Below, one piece after another: positions 1-7,137 of a DNA stretch of 10,559 nucleotides. A program made the translations under genes and the position numbers. The stretch's first letter is position 1. Each line of letters opens with the position of its first letter. This DNA comes from Zygnema cylindricum. Lineage: Eukaryota > Streptophyta > Zygnematophyceae > Zygnematales > Zygnemataceae. Where the stretch lies: NCBI GenBank assembly GCA_037447655.1, contig JBBHKE010000420.1:188001-198559 (forward strand), read 5' to 3'. Under the pieces are notes generated by a model that was given only the letters and a program-made list of their open reading frames with translations, had not been told where the DNA came from and searched no databases.

Positions 1-96
1 ATGTACGACCTGTTTGTCGTTATGTGAACGCATTTTGGCGTTTTCCCCTTTTAGACCCCCGGGCAAGAGAATCCAGCCCAAAAAAAAACTTCATCC

Positions 97-121
97 AAAA
101 TCACCTCGAGGAGGTGATTTT
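97..121. repeat. Perfect 11-bp inverted repeat (hairpin)
   Basis: AAAATCACCTC at 97-107 is followed by the 3-nt loop GAG and the exact reverse complement at 111-121. No T-tract and gene end pairing supports a terminator role, and no gene lies next to it, so it is reported as structure only. Confidence 0.75.
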
Positions 122-349
122 AGTTCAAGTACCGCCCAAACAGCGAATGAAAAGCGTACCACGCACGCGCCACACGATTTGTAAATTTTTTGGACGAGGG
201 AGAGTCCTCGCTATTTTTCTCCGCGCACGTCACGTACTATGTACGGAAAAAAATTTGCAGGGGTCTCGGACTTCCACTTGCATTCATGGGTCCTTTGCAT
301 AATTTTTCGCCGTCGGCGCCTCTCCTCTCTCCCTCTCACACTATCGCTT

Positions 350-377
350 GTATCTCACACTTTTTAGAATGAGATAC
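350..377. repeat. 8-bp inverted repeat, 12-nt loop
   Basis: GTATCTCA at 350-357 and TGAGATAC at 370-377 are exact reverse complements. No function can be assigned. It follows a short CT-rich run at about 320-340. Confidence 0.5.
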
Positions 378-499
378 GATAATATTGGTATAAAATGAAA
401 GATCTTCAAAAAATATATTTTTTGAAATTTTTTAGGTTTTTATTTAATGGCAAATCGAGTGAGAAAAGTAGAAAAAGAGAAATCGAGAAACCATGGCGG

Positions 500-1025
500 A
501 AAGTTCTTGAATCCGTGACGTCGACGTTGTCACAAGTGAGCGTGACGTCACAACGTCACCAAACCCTAAACATTTGCAATTTCATAAAAATCTAGACGTC
601 TACCACTGTCGCTATTTTTGTTGGCGTCACCAATCGTCGGAAGTTTCGCAGTCGCCTTCAATCGTCACAAGTTCTACCTACGTCTACAACCGTCACATGT
701 CAAAGTTCCGATTTCATTTTCGCACATTGGGACGCTCTTCAAAGTAGTACGGCGAATCTTCACTAAAGTCCAAAATACTTTATCAAAGTACCGATTACAT
801 GGGGACGTACCCTATGTACTTCAAACTTAGAGATTTTTTTTTGTATTTTAGCGCAGATCCGGCGGACCCGGATTTCGGGTGTCCCTATGTGTACCAAACG
901 AAATTGTCACTTAAGGGCGTGACGATTGTTTTCGTCGACAAAGCCCGTGACGGCTGTCAACGTCTACAATCTATGATGACGCACGTTATTTTTCGTAACT
1001 GGTTGTGACGTCGCGTGACTTTTCG
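500..1025. repeat. CGTCAC/GTGACG-rich segment
   Basis: About ten copies of CGTCAC or its complement GTGACG are scattered here, for example overlapping at 542-551 (GTGACGTCAC, a palindrome containing TGACGTCA) and at 554-559, about 625, 662, 689, 919, 947 and 1005. CGTCTAC-type words recur between them. The spacing is irregular, so this is not a clean tandem array. It may be a diverged satellite or decayed element. TGACGTCA is also the core bound by plant bZIP factors, but without a downstream gene I do not call it regulatory. Confidence 0.4.
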
Positions 1026-1170
1026 TGACATTGTAGACCTACCGCCCTCCAGCCTGTGCCGTTTCACGGTTGAAGAAGATGCGTTTTGACTTTGCGTCTA
1101 TTGTCGGCTCGACGTGAAATGGCATCGGAACCTTGAGACCCATGCAAAAAAAATATTCCGTACCGGATGG

Positions 1171-1265
1171 AAACGGACAAAACAAAACAAACTGTGTACT
1201 TCTCTTTGTCGTATTATTTAAAAACGGACAAAACATAGCGAATCGTGTACACTTCCACGTCGCTT
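1171..1265. repeat. Degenerate two-copy repeat, about 51-bp period
   Basis: AACGGACAAAAC occurs at about 1172 and again at about 1223, each followed by a GTGTAC(A)CTTC-like segment and then GTCG. The two copies are diverged, so this is either an old duplication or a remnant of a longer array. Confidence 0.35.
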
Positions 1266-1663
1266 GAATTCGTTTGAAGTTTTTGAACAAAACATTACAC
1301 GTGCGAATACGTGTTCCTATTTGTTTATATAAAATCCCTAATTTTAAACACATCGGCTCTGTATTTTAAAGATAAGGTTGAAGATGACTTTTTTGTCGTC
1401 GAAGTGGGTCGAAAAACACAAGACGACAACATGTAGTACATTTTTAATTCGATGATGACGCAAAATGTACTTCTCTTTTTTTCTATTTTATTGTACGGTT
1501 GAAACTTACGCGGTACGGCTCTAAGTTTTACAAGAAAACGACAGCAAAAAACCCTTACTTAAGCACACAGAGACGCACCTAATTCCATGTATTTTCCACA
1601 GTTTGACCAGCTAACCGTTCGTGCTTTTCGAACATTTTGTTGACACCACCTGGCAGCGAGCGT

Positions 1664-1670
1664 TATAAAA
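1664..1670 (+). promoter_or_regulatory. TATA-box-like site TATAAAA
   Basis: TATAAAA followed by GCCTC lies about 35 bp upstream of the ATG at 1704, which opens a 101-codon frame with no recognisable product. The site matches the plant TATA consensus, but in AT-rich DNA such matches are common by chance. With no supported gene downstream this is only a candidate core promoter. Confidence 0.2.
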
Positions 1671-2123
1671 GCCTCAATCCATCGCTGTCAAAACGTCAAC
1701 GTTATGGTAATCGACACGTTAGCCGTCAAGTTTAGGTTACGGCTATACCAGAACCGTACCTGTATGCACGGATTGTTAGTTGTTCCACCTTTGTACGAAA
1801 TTTGTACTTTTATAAACCTACGAACGCATGATCCTGCAAGAATACAAAACAACACAAAACAGCAGTGCGAATATCAGTTCCCTTTTTCTAGTGTGAACAA
1901 TGGACAGCCTATAAGAGTTCAAATGTTTTCTTGGCTATTTTTTTTTTTGTTTGAACATCAAATTCTCAGTTTGCACACCTGCTCGAATTCCGATTGGATA
2001 TATTGCTAACGGGAAGTTAAGTATCTTATTTTCAAATCACAGCCGTCAAATTTATTTTATACAAAAGGTGTGCACGTTTGAGAAAGCTGGTTTGACTGGC
2101 GAAAAAAAATACATTACTGTTTA

Positions 2124-2189
2124 ACCGTGAAACACGGTACTCCATACGGTATAGTAGATTTCCGTTTCGTGCGCAAACTTCGCACGAAA
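2124..2189. repeat. Two short perfect hairpins
   Basis: ACCGTG (2124-2129) pairs with CACGGT (2133-2138) across a 3-nt loop. TTTCGTGCG (2165-2173) pairs exactly with CGCACGAAA (2181-2189) across a 7-nt loop. Neither is followed by a recognisable gene and no role is assigned. Confidence 0.55.
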
Positions 2190-2322
2190 TGTCCGCACTT
2201 TTTAATTTAGACGGGATATAGAAATTTGTCAAATTTGAGACGGTTGTACTTCTAGACTCCCAAAGCTAAAACTTGTTTGTGAATTTCGCATTTAGTAATC
2301 AAATAAAATGTTTTATTAGGGA

Positions 2323-2356
2323 AAATATATAATATGTATATATATATTTTTTTAGT
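2323..2356. repeat. AT dinucleotide-rich microsatellite
   Basis: An imperfect (AT)n run ending in a T run. It marks the change from the moderate-GC left part of the window to the AT-rich repeat zone. Confidence 0.6.
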
Positions 2357-2489
2357 TAATAATTTTCTGGAATGATTTTAAAAAGAATCCTTGTTACTTT
2401 TTTTTTGTACCAATTTGAAGTTTAACGTAAAAGTTGAAAGTTTTGAAGTTCGAACCAAATATGGAAAAATTCAATTTGGAAGAGGTGTG

Positions 2490-3115
2490 TTTTAGTTTCT
2501 TGTTTTTTTTTTAAGGTTTTTCAAACTCCTTTGCTTGTTTTTTTTGTTTTTTTTTCGTTTTTGTTTTTTTTGGCGTTTAGTTTTTTGATTTTTGATGTTT
2601 GTGGACTTTTTTTTGGCCTTTAGGCCTTTTCAAGTTTTTTTTCTTTGCTGATTTTTAGGATTTTAAGGGGTTTTTTTTTTGAACTTTTTTTTTGGTCTTT
2701 AGGCCTTTTCAAGTTTTTTTTCTTTGCTGTTTTTTAGGATTTTTTTAGGGTTTTTTTTTGTTTTTTTTTTTTTTTTTTTTTGTTTTTTTATTTGTTCTTT
2801 AAGTTTTTTTTTGGCTTTTTTTTTTTCTTTTGTAGATTTTTCAATGCATTTTTTTGTTTGTTTTTGGTCTTTTTTTTTTTTGTTGTAGAGGGTTTATCAG
2901 GCTTTCTTGTTTGGTTTTTTAGGTTTTATTGAGTTTTTTAGGGTTTTTTCTGGTTTTTAGGGTTTTTTTCCAGTTTTTTTGGCTTTTTCTGGCTTTCTAC
3001 GCTTCTTTTATTCACTTTTTAGGGTTTTTATTTGGTTTGTTAGGTGTGTTTAGTTTTTTTTTTTAGGGTTTTTTTTTGTTTTTTTTGAGTTTTTTCCGGA
3101 TTTTTTTTTGCAGGC
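2490..3115 (+). repeat. Long T-rich tract with TTTTTAGGG-like spacing
   Basis: About 600 bp in which the plus strand is overwhelmingly T, with runs of 8 to more than 20 T, interrupted mainly by G-containing words such as TTTTTAGGGTTTTT, GGCTTTTT and TTTTTAGG. The AGGG steps resemble a degenerate version of the plant telomere unit TTTAGGG with expanded T runs, most regular at about 2920-3100. No coding potential exists on either strand. It may arise from slippage of a T-rich seed or from an interstitial telomere-like array. Strand asymmetry this strong also makes assembly error in run lengths likely. Confidence 0.8.
2606..2762 (+). repeat. 79-bp tandem duplication inside the T tract
   Basis: Two consecutive copies share the ordered words CTTTAGGCCTTTTCAAG, then TTCTTTGCTG and TTTTTAGGATTTT. 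The anchor TTTAGGCC recurs 79 bp later. The copies differ by a few substitutions and T-run lengths. Confidence 0.65.
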
Positions 3116-3179
3116 CCTAAATTCTTTCTGTGTCTCCCCTTCTGATTCTCAAAAGGAGATGCTTAACGGTTTGTCTGGT

Positions 3180-3480
3180 AAGGTCATTTTTTTTTTTTAC
3201 AAATTTTAGTTCTTTTGATAGATTTGATGAATTCTTCATAAATTTCATATTTTTTCTTTATAGTTTTCAATTTTTTTATTAAGCTTCATAATCTTTTTGG
3301 AAAGTCCAATTTCATTCTTTCATTAATTTCATAAATTTTAGAATTGTTTCAAAATTTTGTGAATTTCATATATTCTTTTTTAATTTCATACATTTTCCAT
3401 GTTTTTTTTTCATTATGCTTTTTATACAACTTGTCGAATAAAAGCTTTTCATATAACTTTTCATATATATATATATTTTT
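3180..3480. repeat. AT-rich filler with AATTTCAT words
   Basis: The words AATTTCATA, TTCATAAATTT and TTTCATTC recur without a fixed period, ending in an (AT)n run at about 3466-3477. No gene, RNA or conserved motif is seen. It looks like a transition between the T tract and the minisatellite that follows. Confidence 0.4.
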
Positions 3481-3554
3481 AAAAAAATTGCTCATGGGCA
3501 TACAATAAGTGAATTTTTGCATAAACTTAAAATGTGACTTTTTTGCCTAAGTTT

Positions 3555-4045
3555 TGGTTTTTAAACATTTTCATCCATTTAAAAATGTCAATTATATTGA
3601 CATTCGAAAGTTTTATTATCTATTTTGAAATTTATTTTTCTTGACATTTGAATAATTTCCATCCTTCAAAAATTTCAATTTTGTCGAACTTCGAAACATT
3701 TCCATCTACCTAAAAAATTTATTCTCTCAACATTTAAAACATCTTCATCCAATTTTTTTATTTTTTTTAAACATTTTCATCCATTTAAAAAACCCAATTT
3801 CTTGAGTTAAAAAAAAAATATTTCTCCATTTTGAAATGTTAATTTCTTGACATTTGAAAAAAAATCAGTCATTTAAATATTCCATTTTTTTCAAACTTTG
3901 AAAACCTTTTCATCCATTAAAAGTTTAATTTATCAAAATTTGAAACATTTTAATGTATTTTAAAGTCATTTTTGACATTTGAAACTTTTTCATCCATTTT
4001 AAAAATTTCAATTTTCGACATTCATAACATTTTCCTCTTTATTTA
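3555..4045 (+). repeat. Degenerate minisatellite, unit about 40-45 bp
   Basis: About ten or eleven diverged units share the order GACATTTGAAA, CATTTTCATCCATTT, AAAAATTTCAATTT. Recognisable CATTTTCATCCATT-type cores occur near 3568, 3652, 3696, 3740, 3771, 3905, 3946, 3984 and 4026. Most spacings are about 40 bp, with some longer where units are decayed. No open frame runs through it. It looks like an old tandem array eroded by point mutation and small indels. Confidence 0.65.
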
Positions 4046-4387
4046 TTTATTTCTGAAATTTGGAAAAAAATCATTTATCTTAAAAAAAATCAAACTTCCA
4101 TTTTAAAAAAACATTACTTTTGTTTATAAAATACTCATTTGAGATTTTTTCCAATTCTTTTTTTGAGATAGGAAGCTAAAAATAAGACATCCATAATCTT
4201 ATTAGTATCTTGAGAATGTTATAGAACTTAATTTACTTTAGTAAAAAATCTACTAAAAATACACTAGAGGGCTTAATAATTAAAATTTGATTAATAAATT
4301 TAAGCGATCTGCCATTATAACTTAAAGTACATTTAAAATTCTCAATTTCGATGTCAATCTATTAATTACGTTTCAATACCACAGTAT
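4046..4387. other. AT-rich stretch, nothing recognised
   Basis: No open frame of note, no RNA gene and no clear repeat structure. The DNA is A/T-rich with scattered short A and T runs, and gives way to the palindromic array at 4388. Confidence 0.5.
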
Positions 4388-4516
4388 TATCGTACTATAG
4401 TACACCTTATAATATCGTACTATATAATATAGTACACTTTATAATATCGTACTATATAGTACAGCTTGTATTATCGTACTATATAGTACACCTTGTATTA
4501 TCGTACAGTTTGTACC
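4388..4516. repeat. Tandem array of palindrome-bearing units
   Basis: Four units begin with TATCGTACTATA: 4388-4412 (25 bp), 4413-4444 (32 bp), 4445-4471 (27 bp) and 4472-4498 (27 bp). A broken fifth unit follows at 4499-4516. Units 3 and 4 each contain the perfect 14-bp palindrome GTACTATATAGTAC, and unit 1 has the 12-bp version GTACTATAGTAC. Unit 2 has an expanded, almost palindromic AT core. Units 3 and 4 differ at a single base. Each unit can form its own small cruciform, and different units can pair with each other. Confidence 0.85.
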
Positions 4517-4577
4517 ATTATTAGTGTCAGTAACACTATATTGTTGCCTCTAAATTATTCCCCTTGAATTTAAAATG

Positions 4578-4590
4578 GTGTCAATGACAC
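4578..4590. repeat. 13-bp palindrome GTGTCAATGACAC
   Basis: GTGTCA and TGACAC flank a single A. A related hairpin (AGTGT, CAGTA, ACACT) lies at about 4523-4537, so the two GTGTCA-type elements bracket a 40-bp stretch. No known transposon end was recognised. Confidence 0.4.
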
Positions 4591-4620
4591 TCTTTCACTC
4601 TTTCTCTCTCCTTTTTTTCC

Positions 4621-4680
4621 TTTTTTTTATTTTTATTTTTTTCTTAACAATTTATTTTATTTTTATTTTTTTCTTAACAG
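4621..4680 (+). repeat. 2 x 30-bp tandem duplication ending CTTAACA
   Basis: Two adjacent copies of a T-rich 30-mer each end in TTTTTTCTTAACA (to 4649 and 4679) and differ at very few positions. The final copy ends CTTAACAG, which resembles a splice acceptor after a pyrimidine tract, but no exon was recognised downstream. Confidence 0.7.
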
Positions 4681-4916
4681 TAATAGTTTAAATGGTCCAG
4701 GACCAGCCACACCAATTTATAACTGAATTATATAATAACACTAATATCAACCCTAATAACACTGATATAAACTCCACTGTAATAATTTTATCTACTCACA
4801 GTGTACTGCATTGTGTATACACATATGTTTGCTAATTTTGCAAATTGGGTTTGTACCCTAAATAGCTTAATAATCTTGTAAAGTGTTGTCTTTCTTTAAT
4901 CTGCTAATTTAAATTT
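4681..4916. other. AT-rich stretch, nothing recognised
   Basis: No gene or RNA is seen. CCCTAATAACACT and its variants occur twice at about 4730-4775, and a short GGGTTTGTACCC hairpin lies near 4847-4858. Confidence 0.4.
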
Positions 4917-5133
4917 GCAAATAAATCCAAAATAAATCCAAAATAAATGTAAAATAAATGCAAATAAACGCAAATGAGTCCAAATATATCCAAAATAAAT
5001 GAAAAAAAAATATAAATGAATGCAGATAAATCCAAATAATTGCAAAAAAAATCCAAATAAATGAATAAAAAATCAAAATAAATCTTGAAAATCCGAATAA
5101 ATCCAAAATTAATGCAAATAAATGCAGGTAAAT
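4917..5133 (+). repeat. AAATAAATCC minisatellite, about 10-12-bp unit
   Basis: The words (C)AAAATAAATCC, AAATAAATGC and close variants repeat about 20 times. The opposite strand therefore gives a long open frame rich in Ile, Phe, Leu and Tyr. That frame is an artefact of the repeat and not a membrane protein: its residues follow the repeat period and it has no other support. Confidence 0.85.
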
Positions 5134-5407
5134 CCGTTTCATATATACTGACTCATTGTTAACATTGAAATTTTATAAAGATTGGGGAAAAATCAGTTAA
5201 TCTTCTGCAATTTGTACTTTCGATACTTTTGGGACGTTTCCTCGAAGTCAAAAATCATTTTTTGATTCGGAAAAAAAATCAATGCTAGTCAAATTAAAAG
5301 AGGCTCGTCGCAAATCATTTTTTTTCCTTTTTAATACCCTTTTTTTTATTTTTGTTCACTATGAAAATTGTTTGTGGTGATTTTTATTGGTCGATATTTC
5401 ACGTGTG
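5134..5407. other. Spacer, nothing recognised
   Basis: AT-rich single-copy-looking DNA with no open frame of interest and no RNA signature. Confidence 0.4.
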
Positions 5408-5414
5408 AGGTTTT

Positions 5415-5482
5415 GCTCTCTGTCTCTCTCTCTCTTTGTCTTTCTCTCCTTCTCTCTCTCTATCTCTCTCTCTCTTTCTTTT
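5415..5482 (+). repeat. CT microsatellite
   Basis: An imperfect (CT)n run interrupted by single G, T and A substitutions. Such runs are common in plant 5' regions and introns, but nothing here ties it to a gene. Confidence 0.85.
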
Positions 5483-5483
5483 A

Positions 5484-5820
5484 GTTTGCATATTTTTTTT
5501 TCCTCAAATGAGGGGTTTCTTTGGATGTCGATATAATAGTTAAATAAAGTTAATTTAAATGATTAAACTTTGTATTATTGTTTATTGTTTGTTGTTTTTC
5601 TGTATTCTGTTTTTGTTATATGTTATTTGTTTTACCTAAAAAAATGTGTACTTTGTTTGTACTTTATGAAACACGAAAACTAGTATTTTTTTACTTACAC
5701 CCTGAAATAACAATAAAACTTTAAAATAACCCTAAAAAATAACATTAAAACCCTAATATACCCGTTGAAGCCCCTACGAAGTCCTTAAACATCATAATTT
5801 TTGGGATGTTTTCCGTACAG
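5484..5820. other. AT-rich spacer with CCCTAA-like motifs
   Basis: No gene was recognised. AACCCTAAAAAATAAC and AAAACCCTAATATACCC at about 5728-5763 are the complement-strand form of the TTAGGG-type words seen at 2490-3115 and 6531-6560. Confidence 0.4.
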
Positions 5821-5821
5821 A

Positions 5822-5880
5822 CGGAGGAGAGCGAGATAGAGGAGATGGAGAGGGAGAAGAGGGAGAGAGAGGGAGAGAGC
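5822..5880 (+). repeat. GA-rich microsatellite
   Basis: A purine-only stretch built from GAGAGG, GGAGAG and GAGGGAGA words. It is the reverse-complement type of the CT tract at the end of the window. The open frames that cross it on either strand are low-complexity artefacts on the left of position 6025. Confidence 0.8.
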
Positions 5881-6017
5881 CTTGATAAAGATTACGCATT
5901 TGGGCCCACCACAAAATTTGTAAGTCTTGAAGAGGGATTTTTTCATAAGGAAATTTTTTCTCGAAGGAAAAAAAAAAATACTTTTTCGGAAATTTTGTCG
6001 TTTTTGCCACCAGAGGG

Positions 6018-6031
6018 ATTTTTCGAAAAAT
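6018..6031. repeat. 14-bp palindrome at left breakpoint
   Basis: ATTTTTCGAAAAAT is a perfect palindrome straddling the outer end of the left arm (arm starts at 6025). The half inside the arm is duplicated gene sequence and the half outside is not, so the palindrome exists only at this junction. Confidence 0.7.
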
Positions 6032-6449
6032 GCCGATGATATCAAAACAATCCACTTGCCCATGCCAGAGCTGTAAAAGTTTTGTCAAGAAATCCTTCAA
6101 AACAGTTGCCTCTTCCATTCGTCAACTTGCAACTTTGATTTGTCGCAAAAAAAGAGAAATTTGATTCACTTTGTCAAACCTGGACAATTTCTTTATCAGT
6201 TTTGAACTTAGATATGACTATTTAACCTGAGTGTAAATCTTTCCCTTTACCAATGAGGATTGTGCATTTGGCTTATTTACATGACCGCCTATTACCATCG
6301 TCGTCGGAATATGTTGACTCTCATCTTTGAAATCCTCATATTCCTAACCTATTTTTTAATGATTTTTTACCTTTACCTACAGAAGCTGCAATTGAGACAG
6401 ATGAACTTCTATGCAGGCATTGCAGTAATAAATTATAAGCATTAATCAT
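6025..6449 (-). pseudogene. Antisense 5' fragment of PPR-SMR gene (left-arm copy)
   Basis: On the minus strand a frame starting at the ATG with its A at 6449 matches the N-terminus of the pseudogene at 7790, with several differences at synonymous sites (AGC/AGT, TCC/TCT, TTG/CTG). It begins MINAYNLLLQCLHRSSSV, against MIYAYILLLQCLNRSTSV in the right arm. Further in, EEATVLKDFLTKLL and HGQVDCFDIIGIF (about 6118-6025) match EERTVLEDLFTKIL and HGQVNCFDVIGIF. Small indels and at least one stop (TAG where the right arm has CAA, in the YTQVK-YLSSK region) break the frame. The match stops at the arm boundary after GIF, so about the first 140 codons are present. It lacks any PPR or SMR unit and cannot make the protein. 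Confidence 0.8.
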
Positions 6450-6530
6450 AAAATCAAAAGTTTTAAATTGTTGTGGAGAATATAAAAAAAATGACAATAA
6501 ATTTATCAATCAGCAGTTTTGCCCCTGCAG

Positions 6531-6560
6531 GGTTTTTTAGGGTTTTTTAGGGTTATTTAG
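6531..6560 (+). repeat. Three telomere-like 10-mers GGTTTTTTAG inserted in left arm
   Basis: GGTTTTTTAG, GGTTTTTTAG and GGTTATTTAG follow each other directly. The corresponding place in the right arm (about 7687-7700) has a short unrelated GCGTCTGC-like stretch between the same flanks (CTGCA and the GGCATTGAAACC side), so the array was gained in this arm after duplication, or lost from the other. Confidence 0.7.
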
Positions 6561-7096
6561 GCATTGAAACCAAGTTTGGACCATTTTGTAAAAGTTTAAA
6601 ACTTCAAAATTTTCTCAACCAGAATGCTTTTATTCCTTGTCATAAAATCTCCATGATGAACGAGAGGAAATAGATTGGTGGAAAGTGTGACATATGATAC
6701 ACCGACAAGTGAAAAGCTGGACACTTCTTTTCCAGAAAGTGGTAAAAAGGAGGCAAAACTGTGCAAATACGTAAAGAAAGTGAAACAATGACGGAAGGGA
6801 GATTGTAGTAGAAGTTTTCGAATGAAGAATTCATCTAATTGCAGTTATTCTGGCAAAGTGTTAAATATCAGTCGCATTTGCCATTTTTTTTATCAAAATT
6901 ATGATTTCAATCGTCACCTTTCACTTTATTTTCTTAAATCGGAATTTGGCGAAGTTCAAGTTTGTACGACTTTTTGCCACACGTTCTTTCCTCCAATCTC
7001 TTTATTTCTCTTGCATCCTTTACACTATTGCTTTTAATTTTTTTAACAAGCGGATTTCGTTAAATTGCAGCTACAATTTGTAAGCATCTGAAGTCG

Positions 7097-7125
7097 GTGA
7101 TTCATTTAGTTGTTAAATGAATCAC
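7097..7125. repeat. Nested palindrome at centre of inverted duplication
   Basis: GTGATTCATTTA (7097-7108) is followed after 5 nt by its exact complement TAAATGAATCAC (7114-7125). The same complement occurs again in the right arm at 7139-7150. The left-arm word can therefore pair with either downstream copy, giving alternative hairpin tips. Only 28 bp (7110-7137) separate the arms. Confidence 0.8.
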
Positions 7126-7137
7126 TGGTTGGAAAAA

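Larger units (their letters stand above)
1..2330. other. Intergenic DNA, moderate GC, no recognisable gene
   Basis: Reading both strands I find only short open frames (up to about 100 codons, for example 1039-1353 on the minus strand and 1704-2009 on the plus strand). Their translations contain no domain or motif that I recognise and lack coding character. Compared with the following 3.5 kb the stretch is richer in G+C and CpG, with many CGTCAC, CGTCTAC and GTGACG words and several short perfect inverted repeats listed separately. It could be decayed transposon DNA, but I see no reverse transcriptase, integrase or transposase motif, no terminal repeats and no primer-binding site that I could support. 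Confidence 0.6.
6025..7109 (-). repeat. Left arm of 1.09-kb inverted duplication
   Basis: Read on the minus strand, this segment aligns end to end with 7138-8222 on the plus strand. The match begins at the outer edge with AAAAATGCC (6026-6034 versus the complement of 8213-8221) and runs to the 29-bp inner match 7081-7109/7138-7166, which has one mismatch. In a stretch of about 216 bp (6822 onward) I counted about 17 differences (about 92% identity). Near the outer edge divergence is higher, near 85%. Small indels are present, and a 30-bp telomere-like insertion (6531-6560) is found only in this arm. The arm carries the 5' flank and N-terminal coding part of a PPR gene in reverse. Confidence 0.93.

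Noticed and set aside
1039-1353. 104-codon minus-strand frame with repeated CPF motifs
   Set aside because: The repeated FCPF-type residues come from the degenerate 51-bp DNA repeat; no homology recognised.
1704-2009. 101-codon frame downstream of a TATA-like site
   Set aside because: No domain or coding bias seen. An ATG 35 bp after TATAAAA is closer than usual for a plant 5' UTR.
1-2330. LTR retrotransposon remnant
   Set aside because: No reverse transcriptase, integrase or gag motifs, no paired terminal repeats and no convincing primer-binding site.
4388-4516. CRISPR-like array
   Set aside because: Repeats follow each other with no unique spacers and unit length varies; it is a palindromic tandem repeat in a eukaryotic context.
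4909-5142. Hydrophobic minus-strand open frame, 77 codons
   Set aside because: Its residues simply follow the AAATAAATCC tandem repeat; no start context or family similarity.
5806-6039. Plus-strand frame with an acidic, Glu/Arg-rich start
   Set aside because: Product of the GA tract and the antisense of the left-arm PPR fragment.
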